Positions 23,646 through 32,564 of a stretch of DNA of 34,840 nt are shown piece after piece. The notes under the pieces are model-generated. The model was not told where the DNA came from. It saw nothing but the letters and a program-made list of their open reading frames with translations, and did not search any database. Position numbers and translations under genes: made by a program. This stretch comes from JAAYYM01 sp035271065 (lineage in GTDB: Bacteria > Bacillota > Clostridia > Lachnospirales > Lachnospiraceae): positions 1 to 34,840 of the forward strand of contig DATESB010000236.1 of NCBI GenBank assembly GCA_035271065.1. Reading direction: 5' to 3'. Numbering within the stretch: position 1 is the stretch's first letter; each line of letters starts with the position of its first letter.

Positions 23646-25862
23646 ATGGAAGTGATTGCAGGATATGTGGAGCATATCATTTATCAAAATGCGGAGAATG
23701 GATATACGGTCATGGAAGTAGTTGCGGACGGGGAAGAGATTACCTGTGTCGGTTCTTTACGCATGATAGATGAGGGTGAATATATTGAAGCGGAAGGCAG
23801 TTATGTGCAGCATGCACTTTATGGACAGCAGTTTTCCATCGAACGATATGAAATTAAGACACCGGAAGATGCACAGGCAATTGAACGCTATTTGGGTTCC
23901 GGAGCAATTAAGGGAGTCGGAGCAGCACTTGCAGGAAGAATTGTCAAAAAATTCGGCGATGATACATTTCGCATCATAGAACAGGAGCCGGAACGACTTG
24001 TAGAAATCAAGGGAATCAGTGAACGAAAGGCAAGAGAGATAGCCATACAAGCAATTGAGAAGCAGGGAATACGAAAAGCAATGGTATTCTTGCAGCAATA
24101 TGGCATCTCAAACACACTTTCTGTAAAGATTTATGAGAAATATGGGCTGGAGACATATCGTATTATCAACGATAACCCTTATCAGCTTGCTGAAGATATA
24201 CAAGGAATTGGGTTTAAAATAGCGGATGAAATAGCAGCTAAGGTTGGAATTCATACAGATTCAGATTATAGAATCAGAAGCGGAATTCTGCATATTTTAT
24301 TGCAGGCAACCGCAGAAGGTCATGTATATCTGCCAAAGGATAAATTGTTGCAGCAAAGTGCGGAACTACTGGAACTAAAAGAAGAGTATGTTGAAAATCA
24401 ACTCCTGAATTTGATGATGGGAAAGAAGATTATGCTGAAAGAACTTTCTGACGGCGTTGTAGTATATGCTATGGTGTATTACTACTTAGAGTTAAATTGT
24501 GCAAGAATGCTGCATGATTTAGATATTGAAACCGGTGAAGCGGAAAATGATATTGAATATAAACTAAAGAAATTAGAAGAAAAGTCGGAGATTGTATTGG
24601 AACAACTGCAGCATGAGGCGGTTGCAAGTGCTGCAAAAAATGGCGTATTTATTATTACAGGTGGTCCCGGTACGGGAAAAACCACTACCATTAATATGAT
24701 TATCAAATATTTTGAGTCGGAAGGTCTTGATATTCTTTTGGCGGCACCTACGGGACGCGCTGCTAAAAGAATGACGGAAACAACAGGGTATGAAGCCAGA
24801 ACCATTCACAGGATGCTTGGAATCAGCAGTGGTGTACAAGGAGAGGGAAGAAGCCTGACGTTTGAAAGAAACGAAGAAAATCCGTTGGAGGCAGATGTCA
24901 TTATCATTGATGAAATGTCAATGGTGGACATATCATTATTTTCGGCATTGTTAAAAGCCATTTCCATTGGTACACGGTTGATTATGGTGGGTGATATCAA
25001 TCAACTTCCATCCGTGGGACCGGGGGCTGTGTTGAAAGATATCATTGAGTCGAAGGCATTTCATGTGGTCATGCTGCAGAAAATATTCAGACAGGCAAGT
25101 AAAAGTGATATTGTTGTGAATGCACATAAAATCAACCATGGTGAATGTTTGAATATGAATAATAAGAGTGAAGATTTCTTTTTTCTGAAGCGAGACGATG
25201 CAAACGTCATTATTCGGGTGATGATAGCACTGGTCAAAGAGAAACTCCCCAAATATGTAGAGGCTGAGCCGTATGATATCCAGGTACTGTCGCCTATGCG
25301 AAAAGGACTTTTGGGAGTGGAAAGGTTGAATCCGATTTTACAGCAATATTTGAATCCACCTTCTACAAACAAGAAAGAACGTGAATACGGAGAAGGCTTG
25401 TTTCGTGAGGGAGACAAGGTGATGCAGATCAAAAACAATTATCAGTTGGAATGGGAAATCAGAAGTAAATATGGTATTCCGATTGATAAGGGGCTTGGTG
25501 TGTTTAATGGAGACATGGGAACCATAGTTGAAATCAACCAGTATGCAGAGACTTTGACGGTGGAATATGACGAGCACAGAATGGTAACCTATTCTTTCAA
25601 ACAACTGGAGGAACTGGAACTTGCATATGCGATTACAATACACAAGGCACAGGGAAGTGAATATCCTGCGGTGGTGATGCCGCTTTTGTCAGGGCCGAGA
25701 ATGTTGTTGAACCGTAATTTATTGTATACAGGCGTAACAAGGGCTCGCAGATGTGTCACTTTGGTCGGAAGTGAAGAAATCATTCAAATGATGGTTGAAA
25801 ATGGCGATGAACAGAAACGATATACAAGCCTGGCAGAAAGGATCAGAGAATTATGCTGCTAG
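23646..25862 (+). CDS. recD2: RecD2-type ATP-dependent 5'-3' DNA helicase
   Basis: A 738-residue SF1B helicase of the RecD2/YrrC type, without RecB/RecC partners nearby. The N-terminal OB-like segment (about 1-65) is followed by tandem helix-hairpin-helix motifs (AIKGVGAALAGRIVKKFG at about 85-102; LVEIKGISERKAREIA at about 118-133). The motor has Walker A ITGGPGTGKTT (about 335-345), Walker B IIIDEMSMVD (about 418-427), GDINQLPSVGPGAVLKDI (about 448-465), and C-terminal IHKAQGSEYP (about 664-673) with LLYTGVTRARR. I prefer the ATG at 23646 (GGGG nine bases before) to the TTG at 23631. Likely in replication-fork or recombination repair. It overlaps comF by ten bases. Confidence 0.93.
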   Translation: MEVIAGYVEHIIYQNAENGYTVMEVVADGEEITCVGSLRMIDEGEYIEAEGSYVQHALYGQQFSIERYEIKTPEDAQAIERYLGSGAIKGVGAALAGRIVKKFGDDTFRIIEQEPERLVEIKGISERKAREIAIQAIEKQGIRKAMVFLQQYGISNTLSVKIYEKYGLETYRIINDNPYQLAEDIQGIGFKIADEIAAKVGIHTDSDYRIRSGILHILLQATAEGHVYLPKDKLLQQSAELLELKEEYVENQLLNLMMGKKIMLKELSDGVVVYAMVYYYLELNCARMLHDLDIETGEAENDIEYKLKKLEEKSEIVLEQLQHEAVASAAKNGVFIITGGPGTGKTTTINMIIKYFESEGLDILLAAPTGRAAKRMTETTGYEARTIHRMLGISSGVQGEGRSLTFERNEENPLEADVIIIDEMSMVDISLFSALLKAISIGTRLIMVGDINQLPSVGPGAVLKDIIESKAFHVVMLQKIFRQASKSDIVVNAHKINHGECLNMNNKSEDFFFLKRDDANVIIRVMIALVKEKLPKYVEAEPYDIQVLSPMRKGLLGVERLNPILQQYLNPPSTNKKEREYGEGLFREGDKVMQIKNNYQLEWEIRSKYGIPIDKGLGVFNGDMGTIVEINQYAETLTVEYDEHRMVTYSFKQLEELELAYAITIHKAQGSEYPAVVMPLLSGPRMLLNRNLLYTGVTRARRCVTLVGSEEIIQMMVENGDEQKRYTSLAERIRELCC

Positions 25863-26551
25863 ATTTTCTATTTCCGAAGAGATGTCCGATATGCGGAGAT
25901 ATTGTCATGCCTCATGGTGAGGATGCATGCCCCAAGTGTCGCTTACAGATACAGTATGTGGAGAAACCGTTTTGCCATAAATGCGGTAAACCTCTCGTTC
26001 TTTCTGATGAAATTTATTGCAACGACTGCAATGCCAGAGAACATACTTTTGAATGCGGAAGAGCAGTTTTTGTTTATAATGACGTAATGAGAAGGAGCAT
26101 AGCAGACTATAAATATAAGCACAGACGAGAGTATGCTTCATTTTATGTACAGGAAGTGCTTCGGACTTTGGGGACAGAGATCAAGGAGTGGAATGCCGAT
26201 GCAATTATTCCGATACCGCTCCATAAATCAAGGGAGCAAAAGAGAGGGTTTAATCAAGCTGAGGTGCTTGCCAAAGGAATAGGAGAAGCACTGAAAATAC
26301 CTGTTTGTACTGATTTGGTAAGTCGGTGCAAGAAAACAACTGCACAAAAGCAGTTAAATAACAGGGAACGGCAAAATAATTTGAAAAAGGCTTTCAAAAT
26401 CATCGGAAATGATGTAAAATTAAAGACGGTCATACTATGTGATGATATCTATACAACCGGAAGTACTATGGATACGGTTGCAACATTATTAAAGCGGTCA
26501 GGCGTGCAAGAAGTATATTTTATTGCTTTAGCTATCGGAAAAGGTTTCTAG
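25853..26551 (+). CDS. comF: ComF family phosphoribosyltransferase-like competence protein
   Basis: A 232-residue double-zinc-finger plus phosphoribosyltransferase protein. Cysteine pairs are CPICGD (about 11-16), CPKC (about 26-29), CHKCGKP (about 40-46) and CNDC (about 55-58). The PRTase domain has IIPIPLHKSREQKRGFNQAE (about 116-135) and the PRPP loop VILCDDIYTTGSTMDT (about 192-207). ComF proteins are needed for DNA uptake in transformable bacteria. The gene starts inside the end of recD2 (ATG at 25853; stop at 25860-25862), so they are coupled. Usually comF follows comFA; the helicase here is RecD2, not ComFA. Confidence 0.93.
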   Translation: MLLDFLFPKRCPICGDIVMPHGEDACPKCRLQIQYVEKPFCHKCGKPLVLSDEIYCNDCNAREHTFECGRAVFVYNDVMRRSIADYKYKHRREYASFYVQEVLRTLGTEIKEWNADAIIPIPLHKSREQKRGFNQAEVLAKGIGEALKIPVCTDLVSRCKKTTAQKQLNNRERQNNLKKAFKIIGNDVKLKTVILCDDIYTTGSTMDTVATLLKRSGVQEVYFIALAIGKGF

Positions 26552-26563
26552 GAGGGTACAAAA

Positions 26564-26977
26564 ATGAATGTACGTAATTGCAGAAAGTGCAACAGACTAT
26601 TTAACTATGTAACAGGATTACCAATCTGTCCTGCATGTAAGGAAGATTTGGAGAAAAAATTTCAAGAAGTTAAGGCTTTTATTCAAGAAAACAGAACTGT
26701 ACCATTGCAGACAGTAGCAGACGAATGTGATGTGGATATCGCGCAGTTGAACCAATGGGTGCGAGAGGAAAGGCTTATTTTCTCTGAAGACTCCGTTATG
26801 AGTATTTCGTGCGAGAGATGTGGTGCAGCAATCAGAACCGGACGTTTTTGCGACAAGTGCAAGAATGAGACGATGAATGATTTGATGAGTGCGGGAAGGC
26901 GTCCTGAAGTTGAAGCCCCTGTACGTAAGAAGGATTTGACGGAGACGGCTAAGATGCGTTTCCTTGATAAGAAGTAG
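26564..26977 (+). CDS. YvyF-type flagellar operon protein
   Basis: A 137-residue protein with a pair of N-terminal cysteine knuckles (CRKC, about 6-9; CPACKED, about 22-28), a small helix-turn-helix-like centre (PLQTVADECDVDIAQLNQWV, about 46-65), and a second zinc pair (CERCGAAIRTGRFCDKC, about 84-100). This matches the TIGR03826-type YvyF family, which lies downstream of comF and next to flgM-flgK genes in Bacillus. Its function in flagellar regulation is not fully defined. RBS AGGAGGG upstream, 12 bases after comF. Here flgM and flgN do not follow; two membrane protein genes do. Confidence 0.85.
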   Translation: MNVRNCRKCNRLFNYVTGLPICPACKEDLEKKFQEVKAFIQENRTVPLQTVADECDVDIAQLNQWVREERLIFSEDSVMSISCERCGAAIRTGRFCDKCKNETMNDLMSAGRRPEVEAPVRKKDLTETAKMRFLDKK

Positions 26978-27006
26978 TTTTACAATAACAAGGAGCAGGT
27001 ACATTT

Positions 27007-27405
27007 ATGCTGAATGAAGAACGAATCAGATTAATGACTAAAATGGCTGCTTATGAAGAGAATGAAGGAAAAACAACGATTCCCATCAGCAATTATTTTA
27101 GAGGAGATTATATTAGTTTTCAGGTTGTAAAAGGTGCAATCAGTGCAACAATTGCTTTTGCACTTGTAGTGGCGATGTACGTTTATTATGACATAGAGAT
27201 ATTTTTAGAAGATATCTACAAAATGGACATTGCGTCATTGATGAAGACGGTATTGACAGCATATGCAGCGATTTTGATCGGATATATGTTGATTTCTTAT
27301 ATTGTATATTCATACAGATATACAAAAGCCAAGAAGAGTTTGCATCGCTATTTCATACAATTACGTGAATTACATGCTATGTATGAAAGAGAAGGCAGAA
27401 GATAA
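27007..27405 (+). CDS. Uncharacterised two-TM membrane protein
   Basis: A 132-residue protein I do not recognise. The charged N-terminus (about 1-40) includes EGKTTIPISNYFRGDYISF, followed by one membrane segment (about 42-60), a short acidic loop, a second segment (about 77-100), and a basic C-terminal helix (KAKKSLHRYFIQLRELHAMY, about 107-126). Topology by charge is N- and C-termini inside. The AAGGAG ribosome-binding site and its spacing between yvyF-type and a larger membrane protein support it being real. It probably belongs to the same transcript as the next gene; no function can be inferred from sequence. Confidence 0.78.
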   Translation: MLNEERIRLMTKMAAYEENEGKTTIPISNYFRGDYISFQVVKGAISATIAFALVVAMYVYYDIEIFLEDIYKMDIASLMKTVLTAYAAILIGYMLISYIVYSYRYTKAKKSLHRYFIQLRELHAMYEREGRR

Positions 27406-27438
27406 ATTAGGATTGGCAGGTTGAAAGGACTCAGAATA

Positions 27439-28401
27439 ATGACTCAGTTATTAGTTTTAAAAGAGCGCTTAATTAAATTTTATGCAAGACTTGAGATTTA
27501 TATATTACCGTTGTTAAAGTTTGTGACAGCGTTGATTGTTTTACTGATTATTAACGGCAATTTGGGCTATATGTATCGTCTGAAGAACCCGGCAATTGTG
27601 ATTATGGCAGCATTGGCTTGCTCTTTCTTGCCAAGTAACATGATTATTATTGTAGCGGCAGCATATGTTATCTTACACTTATATGCGCTGTCTTTAGAAT
27701 GCGCAATTGTCGTTTTACTGGTTTTTGTTTTGATGTTTGTGCTCTATTTCAGATTCTCACCAAAGGACTCTATGGCAGTATTGTTGACACCGATTTGTTT
27801 TGCACTCAGAATTCCCTATGTGATGCCACTTACAATGGGCTTTATCGGCAATCCGATGTCTGTAGTTTCAGTCGGAAGCGGAACAGTTGTATATTATATG
27901 TTAAAATACATTAAGGATAATGAAACGCAGTTAGGCAATCTGGAGGCAGATAGTGCGGCGGCGAATTTTAAGTATGTAGTTGACAATATTATGAATAATA
28001 AAGAGATGGTGCTGATGGCGGTTGCGTTTGGTGTTACCATTGTACTTGTCTATTTGGTAAAGCGTTTATCGATAGACCATTCATGGCGGATTGCACTTGG
28101 TGTAGGTGCAATATCAAATATTATGGTTATTTTTATTGGTGATTTGTCACTTGATATTGATGCAAATCTTGGCGCAACAATCTTAGGCTCAATTGTTTCG
28201 GTACTATTTGTCATTGTGCTACAGTTTTTTGTATTTAATGTGGACTATTCACGTACGGAGTATGTGCAGTTTGAAGATGATGAATACTATTATTATGTGA
28301 AAGCTATTCCGAAGATTTCAGTTACTACACCGGCAGTAAAAGTGAAGAGAATTAATCCCCAGCGTGGGAATGAAAGAAGAACTATGGGAGATACAGACTG
28401 A
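27439..28401 (+). CDS. Uncharacterised polytopic membrane protein preceding cdaA
   Basis: A 320-residue protein with about eight or nine predicted membrane segments. The N-terminal charged stretch (about 1-20) is followed by LPLLKFVTALIVLLIINGNL (about 23-42) and a dense hydrophobic core, with one polar central region (about 158-190, YIKDNETQLGNLEADSAAAN). The cytoplasmic tail (about 270-320) contains YVQFEDDEYYYYVKAIPKI. I chose the ATG at 27439 because AAAGGA (27424-27429) precedes it, not the TTG at 27421. It ends two bases before cdaA, so it is very likely in the cdaA operon. Function is unknown; association with c-di-AMP signalling is inference from position only. Confidence 0.8.
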   Translation: MTQLLVLKERLIKFYARLEIYILPLLKFVTALIVLLIINGNLGYMYRLKNPAIVIMAALACSFLPSNMIIIVAAAYVILHLYALSLECAIVVLLVFVLMFVLYFRFSPKDSMAVLLTPICFALRIPYVMPLTMGFIGNPMSVVSVGSGTVVYYMLKYIKDNETQLGNLEADSAAANFKYVVDNIMNNKEMVLMAVAFGVTIVLVYLVKRLSIDHSWRIALGVGAISNIMVIFIGDLSLDIDANLGATILGSIVSVLFVIVLQFFVFNVDYSRTEYVQFEDDEYYYYVKAIPKISVTTPAVKVKRINPQRGNERRTMGDTD

Positions 28402-28403
28402 CT

Positions 28404-29297
28404 ATGGAACACTTTTTTGAGCAAGTAGCCGTTTTTTTTGACAAATACCTGTCATGGTTATCATTGCCCAAGATTATGTGGACGGATTTTGCGGAAATAC
28501 TGATTATTTCATTTCTGGTTTATCATATCTTGGCATGGATTAAAAACACGAAGGCATGGTCATTGCTGAAAGGCATCCTTGTCATATTGGTGTTTATTTT
28601 GATTTCTGCCATTTTCAACATGACCACCATTTTGTGGATTGTTTCAAAAGTTTTCTCAGTTGCAGTTACCGCAGCTGTCATTGTCTTTCAACCGGAACTC
28701 AGAAGAGCTTTGGAACAGTTGGGAAGAAAGAACCTGTTTATGTCGTTGTTTCCGTTTGACAGCACGCGTGTGGCCGGTGAATTGTTCAGTGACCGAACCA
28801 TTAACGAAGTAGTGAAAGCAAGCTATGAAATGGGCAAGGTAAAGACAGGGGCTTTGATTGTTGTTGAACAGACAGATTCGTTGATGGAGTATGAACGAAC
28901 AGGCATCATGCTTGATTCAATTGTATCCAATCAGATTATTATTAATATATTTGAACACAATACACCATTACATGACGGAGCAGTTATTATAAGAGGTGAT
29001 CGTATTGTTTCGGCAACTTGCTATCTTCCTTTATCAGACAATATGGAATTGAGTAAAGACCTTGGAACCCGACACAGAGCAGGTGTCGGCATTTCTGAAT
29101 TGACAGATTCTTTGACGATTATTGTTTCGGAAGAAACGGGAAGAGTTTCTTTGGCATATGGTGGCGAGTTGTTCCGCAATATAGATGCGGACTTTTTGCG
29201 TGAAAAGATGCAAATGATTCAACATAAAGTGATAGAAGAGAAAAAGTTTGTTCTATGGAAAGGAAGGCCGAAGGATGAAAACAAAGCTGACAAATAA
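28404..29297 (+). CDS. cdaA: Diadenylate cyclase CdaA
   Basis: A 297-residue membrane-bound DAC protein. Three N-terminal membrane segments (about 28-93) are followed by FQPELRRALEQLGRKNLF (about 95-112) and the diadenylate cyclase domain (about 115-270), with catalytic DGA in HDGAVIIRGDRI (about 190-201) and RHRAGVGISE (about 223-232). It makes c-di-AMP from ATP. The order cdaA-cdaR-glmM is the classical Firmicutes operon. Its end overlaps the cdaR start codon region by about 20 bases. C-di-AMP typically controls potassium and osmolyte homeostasis and links to wall synthesis. GGGAGA lies ahead of the ATG. Confidence 0.96.
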   Translation: MEHFFEQVAVFFDKYLSWLSLPKIMWTDFAEILIISFLVYHILAWIKNTKAWSLLKGILVILVFILISAIFNMTTILWIVSKVFSVAVTAAVIVFQPELRRALEQLGRKNLFMSLFPFDSTRVAGELFSDRTINEVVKASYEMGKVKTGALIVVEQTDSLMEYERTGIMLDSIVSNQIIINIFEHNTPLHDGAVIIRGDRIVSATCYLPLSDNMELSKDLGTRHRAGVGISELTDSLTIIVSEETGRVSLAYGGELFRNIDADFLREKMQMIQHKVIEEKKFVLWKGRPKDENKADK

Positions 29298-30609
29298 TAT
29301 CGGCCTGAAAATTCTGGCTGTTGTAGCAGCAACCGTATTATGGTTGGTTGTGGTTAATTTAGATGATCCTGTTATCTCGCGTAATTTCTATCCGATTCCT
29401 GTTGAAGTGGTCAATGGAGATGCAATTACAGGTGAGGGCAAGATATATGAGATACTTGATAACAGTAATTCGATTGTTGTAGCAGTTACGGCACCGCGTA
29501 CTGTGATTGACGATTTGTCAAGGGACCATTTCAAGGCAACTGCGGATATGATGGATATTACATTCATGGATACAGTCGCAATTGATGTAAAGGCAACCAT
29601 GTATGCAGATAAAATCATTTCGATTACACCGTTAACAAAGAACATGAAGATTGCAATCGAAGATCTTGCAAAGAAACAGTTTTCGATTGATATAGAGACA
29701 ACAGGAACACCGGAACAAGGTTATTGTCTGGGAGACGTGACATCAAATGTGAATATTGTCTCGGTGTCCGGACCGGTATCTGTCATTTCGAAGATTGTAC
29801 GCGCTGAGGTTGAAATTGATACATCAGGACTTAGTAGGGATATTTCAACAAGTGCTATGATAGAATTATATGACTTGAATGATCAAATAGTTGAAAGTGA
29901 TATGATTACATGTAGTGTGGAGCAGGTCCACGTGGACGTAGAAATGCTACAGACAAAAGATGTTTATTTATCGTTCTCTTTATCAGGTGCAGCAGCTGAT
30001 GGTTATGGTATGACCGGCGCTGTGGATAGTACGCCTATGACACTTACGGTGGCGGGCAAGGGTGCCGAATTTAACAATATGACATATATTTCAGTGCCTG
30101 CGGAGGCATTGCCGATTGATGGAGCACGTACGAATGTAGAAACAACGATTAATGTGAAGAATTATTTGCCGGATGGGATTCAATTTGCAGATAAATCTTA
30201 TACAGGTGATGTTGCGGTCACGGTGTATGTTGCGCCTCTTGAGACAAAAGAAGTGAGTATTCCGACCACAAATATTACCTTTACGAATATTCCGAAAGGC
30301 TACGAGGCAATTCTGACGGATATAGGCGGATTTTTGGCAACACGTGTACGGGGACTTGGTGATAATTACAATGCATTTGATGGTAGTACGGCAATGGGTG
30401 TGATAGATGTTGCATCTGTATTGCCGGAGGATGCTGACGTGAGCGATCCGAACGTTACCTTGACGGATTTGTACACCGGAAGAGTTGAGTTTACTTTCCC
30501 GGAAGGTGTTTCGGAATCGGAAGCCAAATCTATGAGTTTTATTCTACGTAAAACAGGTGAAGATGTAACAGAAAATGATTTTATAGAAAATGAAACGACA
30601 GGAGAGTAA
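29275..30609 (+). CDS. cdaR: CdaR (YbbR-domain) regulator of CdaA
   Basis: A 444-residue extracytoplasmic protein with one N-terminal membrane segment (IGLKILAVVAATVLWLVVVN, about 8-27). Repeated YbbR domains follow; repeat motifs include TSNVNIVSVSGPVSVISKIV (about 157-176) and similar segments elsewhere. The last about 20 residues are an acidic tail. I chose the ATG at 29275, with AGGAAGG seven bases upstream, rather than the earlier TTG. CdaR modulates CdaA activity across the membrane. Its length with four YbbR-like repeats is typical. The gene ends just before glmM. Confidence 0.93.
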   Translation: MKTKLTNNIGLKILAVVAATVLWLVVVNLDDPVISRNFYPIPVEVVNGDAITGEGKIYEILDNSNSIVVAVTAPRTVIDDLSRDHFKATADMMDITFMDTVAIDVKATMYADKIISITPLTKNMKIAIEDLAKKQFSIDIETTGTPEQGYCLGDVTSNVNIVSVSGPVSVISKIVRAEVEIDTSGLSRDISTSAMIELYDLNDQIVESDMITCSVEQVHVDVEMLQTKDVYLSFSLSGAAADGYGMTGAVDSTPMTLTVAGKGAEFNNMTYISVPAEALPIDGARTNVETTINVKNYLPDGIQFADKSYTGDVAVTVYVAPLETKEVSIPTTNITFTNIPKGYEAILTDIGGFLATRVRGLGDNYNAFDGSTAMGVIDVASVLPEDADVSDPNVTLTDLYTGRVEFTFPEGVSESEAKSMSFILRKTGEDVTENDFIENETTGE

Positions 30610-30613
30610 AAAA

Positions 30614-31963
30614 ATGAGTAGATTGTTTGGTACAGACGGTGTCAGGGGAGTGGCCAACTCAGAATTAACCCCATTACTTGCTATGCAGTTAGGCCAGGCG
30701 GGTGCATACACATTGACAAAGCATAATTCACACAAACCGACAATTATGGTTGGCTGTGATACCAGAATATCGGGTGATATGTTGGCGAATGCATTAATGG
30801 CAGGTATTTGCTCGGTTGGCGCAAATGCAGTTTATGTGGGTGTGGTTCCGACACCCGCAGTGGCGTATTTGACACGAAAGTATAAAGTGGATGCCGGCGT
30901 TGTAATCTCTGCATCACATAATCCGGTAGAATTTAATGGAATTAAATTCTTTAATGGAGACGGCTACAAATTATCGGATGAGATAGAGGATGAAATAGAG
31001 GGTTACATTAATAACAACATGGACGGGATTCCATTTCCTACAGGAACAAGTATCGGTAAGATAAAGTATCGGACGGATGCCAGAGAAGAATATATCAATC
31101 ATGCGATGAAAGCTGTACCACTTGATTTAACAGGTATGAAGATTGTAATCGATTGTGCAGAGGGTGCATCTTACTATACATCTACAGAAACTCTGAAAGA
31201 ATTGGGAGCAGATGTAATTGCAATTCATACCAATCCGGACGGAATGAATATTAATGCCAATTGCGGTTCTACGCATATGGAAGAGTTGATGGCTCGTGTT
31301 GTATATGAAAAGGCAACCTTAGGTTTGGCATTTGATGGTGATGCAGACAGACTTCTGGCAGTTGATGAAAACGGTAAATTGGTAGATGGTGATGAGTTGA
31401 TGGCGATCATCGGCTATCATATGAAAAAGAAGAAGAAACTGAAGAATGATACAATTGTCGTTACGGTTATGAGTAATCTCGGATTTTTCCTGATGGGTGA
31501 AGAAAAGGGGATTAATGTTGAGAAGACAAAAGTCGGAGACCGATATGTATTGGAACATATGCGAGAAATAGGGGCAAACCTTGGTGGGGAGCAGTCCGGA
31601 CATATTATCTTTTTGGATGAGAATACAACAGGCGATGGACTGTTAAGTGCACTTCATATTCTAGAGGTTTTGGTAGAGACCAAAAAACCGTTGTCTAAAT
31701 TGGCAGAGATTATGGAGGTGCTTCCACAAGCACTTGTCAATGCAAAAGTACCAAATCACAAGAAGGATTCCTTTATGGAATATCCTGAAATTGCAAATGC
31801 AATTGCAAAACTGGAAGAACAGTTTGCAGGAAAAGGCCGTGTTTTGATTCGCCCTTCAGGTACTGAGCCAATGGTTCGTGTTATGATAGAGGGTAAAGAT
31901 CAAAAGGTAATTGATGAGGAAGCAAAAAGGCTGGCAGAATTAATTCAGGAAGTTGTTCTGTGA
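30614..31963 (+). CDS. glmM: Phosphoglucosamine mutase
   Basis: A 449-residue phosphohexomutase that converts glucosamine-6-phosphate to glucosamine-1-phosphate for UDP-GlcNAc and peptidoglycan. It begins SRLFGTDGVRGVAN. The active-site phosphoserine lies in VVISASHNPVEFNGIKFF (about 96-113), the metal loop in FDGDADRLLAVD (about 240-251), and the phosphate-binding loop in RPSGTEPMVRVM (about 413-424). Start is the ATG at 30614, with GGAG ten bases upstream and a four-base gap after cdaR. GlmM is often bound by CdaA, so the operon links c-di-AMP to wall precursor supply. No clear terminator follows. Confidence 0.97.
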   Translation: MSRLFGTDGVRGVANSELTPLLAMQLGQAGAYTLTKHNSHKPTIMVGCDTRISGDMLANALMAGICSVGANAVYVGVVPTPAVAYLTRKYKVDAGVVISASHNPVEFNGIKFFNGDGYKLSDEIEDEIEGYINNNMDGIPFPTGTSIGKIKYRTDAREEYINHAMKAVPLDLTGMKIVIDCAEGASYYTSTETLKELGADVIAIHTNPDGMNINANCGSTHMEELMARVVYEKATLGLAFDGDADRLLAVDENGKLVDGDELMAIIGYHMKKKKKLKNDTIVVTVMSNLGFFLMGEEKGINVEKTKVGDRYVLEHMREIGANLGGEQSGHIIFLDENTTGDGLLSALHILEVLVETKKPLSKLAEIMEVLPQALVNAKVPNHKKDSFMEYPEIANAIAKLEEQFAGKGRVLIRPSGTEPMVRVMIEGKDQKVIDEEAKRLAELIQEVVL

Positions 31964-32009
31964 GTTTATTGCAAAATGTATAATAATGTGTTTACACAAG
32001 GCAATTTGC

Positions 32010-32038
32010 TTGTGAAAGTGTACAATAAATGATATAAT
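32010..32038 (+). promoter_or_regulatory. Sigma-A promoter for the HPr gene, with overlapping inverted repeat
   Basis: TTGTGA (32010-32015), 17-base spacer, perfect TATAAT (32033-32038); start predicted near 32045. The inverted repeat CACAAG (31995-32000) / CTTGTG (32009-32014), with an 8-base loop, overlaps the -35 element and could be an operator. Confidence 0.78.
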
Positions 32039-32107
32039 ATTATTTAGTGAAAGGAAGAGATGATATTCTTTTCACATAAAGAAGTGTGAAATGGAGGTAA
32101 ACTGAAC

Positions 32108-32371
32108 ATGGTGAGCCGCAAGGTGGTTATTAAAAATCCTACAGGACTGCATTTAAGACCGGCTGGGATATTGTGTAAAGAAGCGATGCAGTTCAAGTCT
32201 TTAATCACTTTTAACTTTAGAGAGAATACAGCAAATGCCAAAAGTGTTCTGAGTGTATTAGGTGCATGCGTCAAATGTGGAGATGAAATAGAATTTGTCT
32301 GTGAAGGCGAAGATGAAGAAGCAGCATTACAGACATTGGTAGAAGCAATTGAAAATGGTTTAGGAGAATAG
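32108..32371 (+). CDS. ptsH: HPr phosphocarrier protein
   Basis: An 87-residue HPr. His15 lies in NPTGLHLRPAG (residues 10-20), the site phosphorylated by enzyme I. Ser46 lies in NAKSVLSVLGA (residues 43-53), the site for HPr kinase, so it has both catalytic and regulatory phosphorylation sites and is not a Crh-like paralogue. The C-terminal GDEIEFVCEGEDEEAALQTL is typical. The start has GGAGG upstream. It is a single-gene transcript with its own sigma-A promoter and terminator; enzyme I is not adjacent. It phosphorylates PTS permeases and, through Ser46, supports CcpA-type catabolite control. Confidence 0.95.
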   Translation: MVSRKVVIKNPTGLHLRPAGILCKEAMQFKSLITFNFRENTANAKSVLSVLGACVKCGDEIEFVCEGEDEEAALQTLVEAIENGLGE

Positions 32372-32385
32372 ATTTGTACAAACAT

Positions 32386-32418
32386 AAGAGAATCGGTTGA
32401 GATACCGGTTCTCTTTTT
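32386..32418 (+). terminator. Rho-independent terminator after ptsH
   Basis: AAGAGAATCGGT (32386-32397) pairs with ACCGGTTCTCTT (32404-32415), 12 pairs with one T-G wobble and a 6-base loop, followed by a T-run to 32418. A classic intrinsic terminator 15 bases after the HPr stop codon. Confidence 0.93.
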
Positions 32419-32452
32419 GGTATTGTGAAGATATGAAAAAAATGTGATTTAC

Positions 32453-32481
32453 TTGCATTTAGGATAGTATTGGAATATAAT
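32453..32481 (+). promoter_or_regulatory. Sigma-A promoter for the second MBOAT locus
   Basis: TTGCAT (32453-32458), 17-base spacer, perfect TATAAT (32476-32481). Predicted start near 32488 gives an unusually long leader of about 154 bases before the ATG at 32642. The -35 is weak (three of six), which leaves room for an activator. Confidence 0.65.
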
Positions 32482-32536
32482 AAAAAACGGTAAGGATTTG
32501 AGATAGAGAGGTATCACAGTTGATAGAATGAAATCT

Positions 32537-32564
32537 GATATATTGTGAAATACATAAATATATC
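32537..32564. repeat. Inverted repeat in the MBOAT leader
   Basis: GATATAT (32537-32543) and ATATATC (32558-32564) form a seven-base perfect inverted repeat, extended by one pair on each side to TGATATAT/ATATATCA, with a spacer of 14. The same 220-base region carries TTGTGAA at 32424, 32544 and 32585 and AATGTGAT at 32441 and 32592. It may be a regulator-binding site, but the region is AT-rich and chance pairing is possible. Confidence 0.4.
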
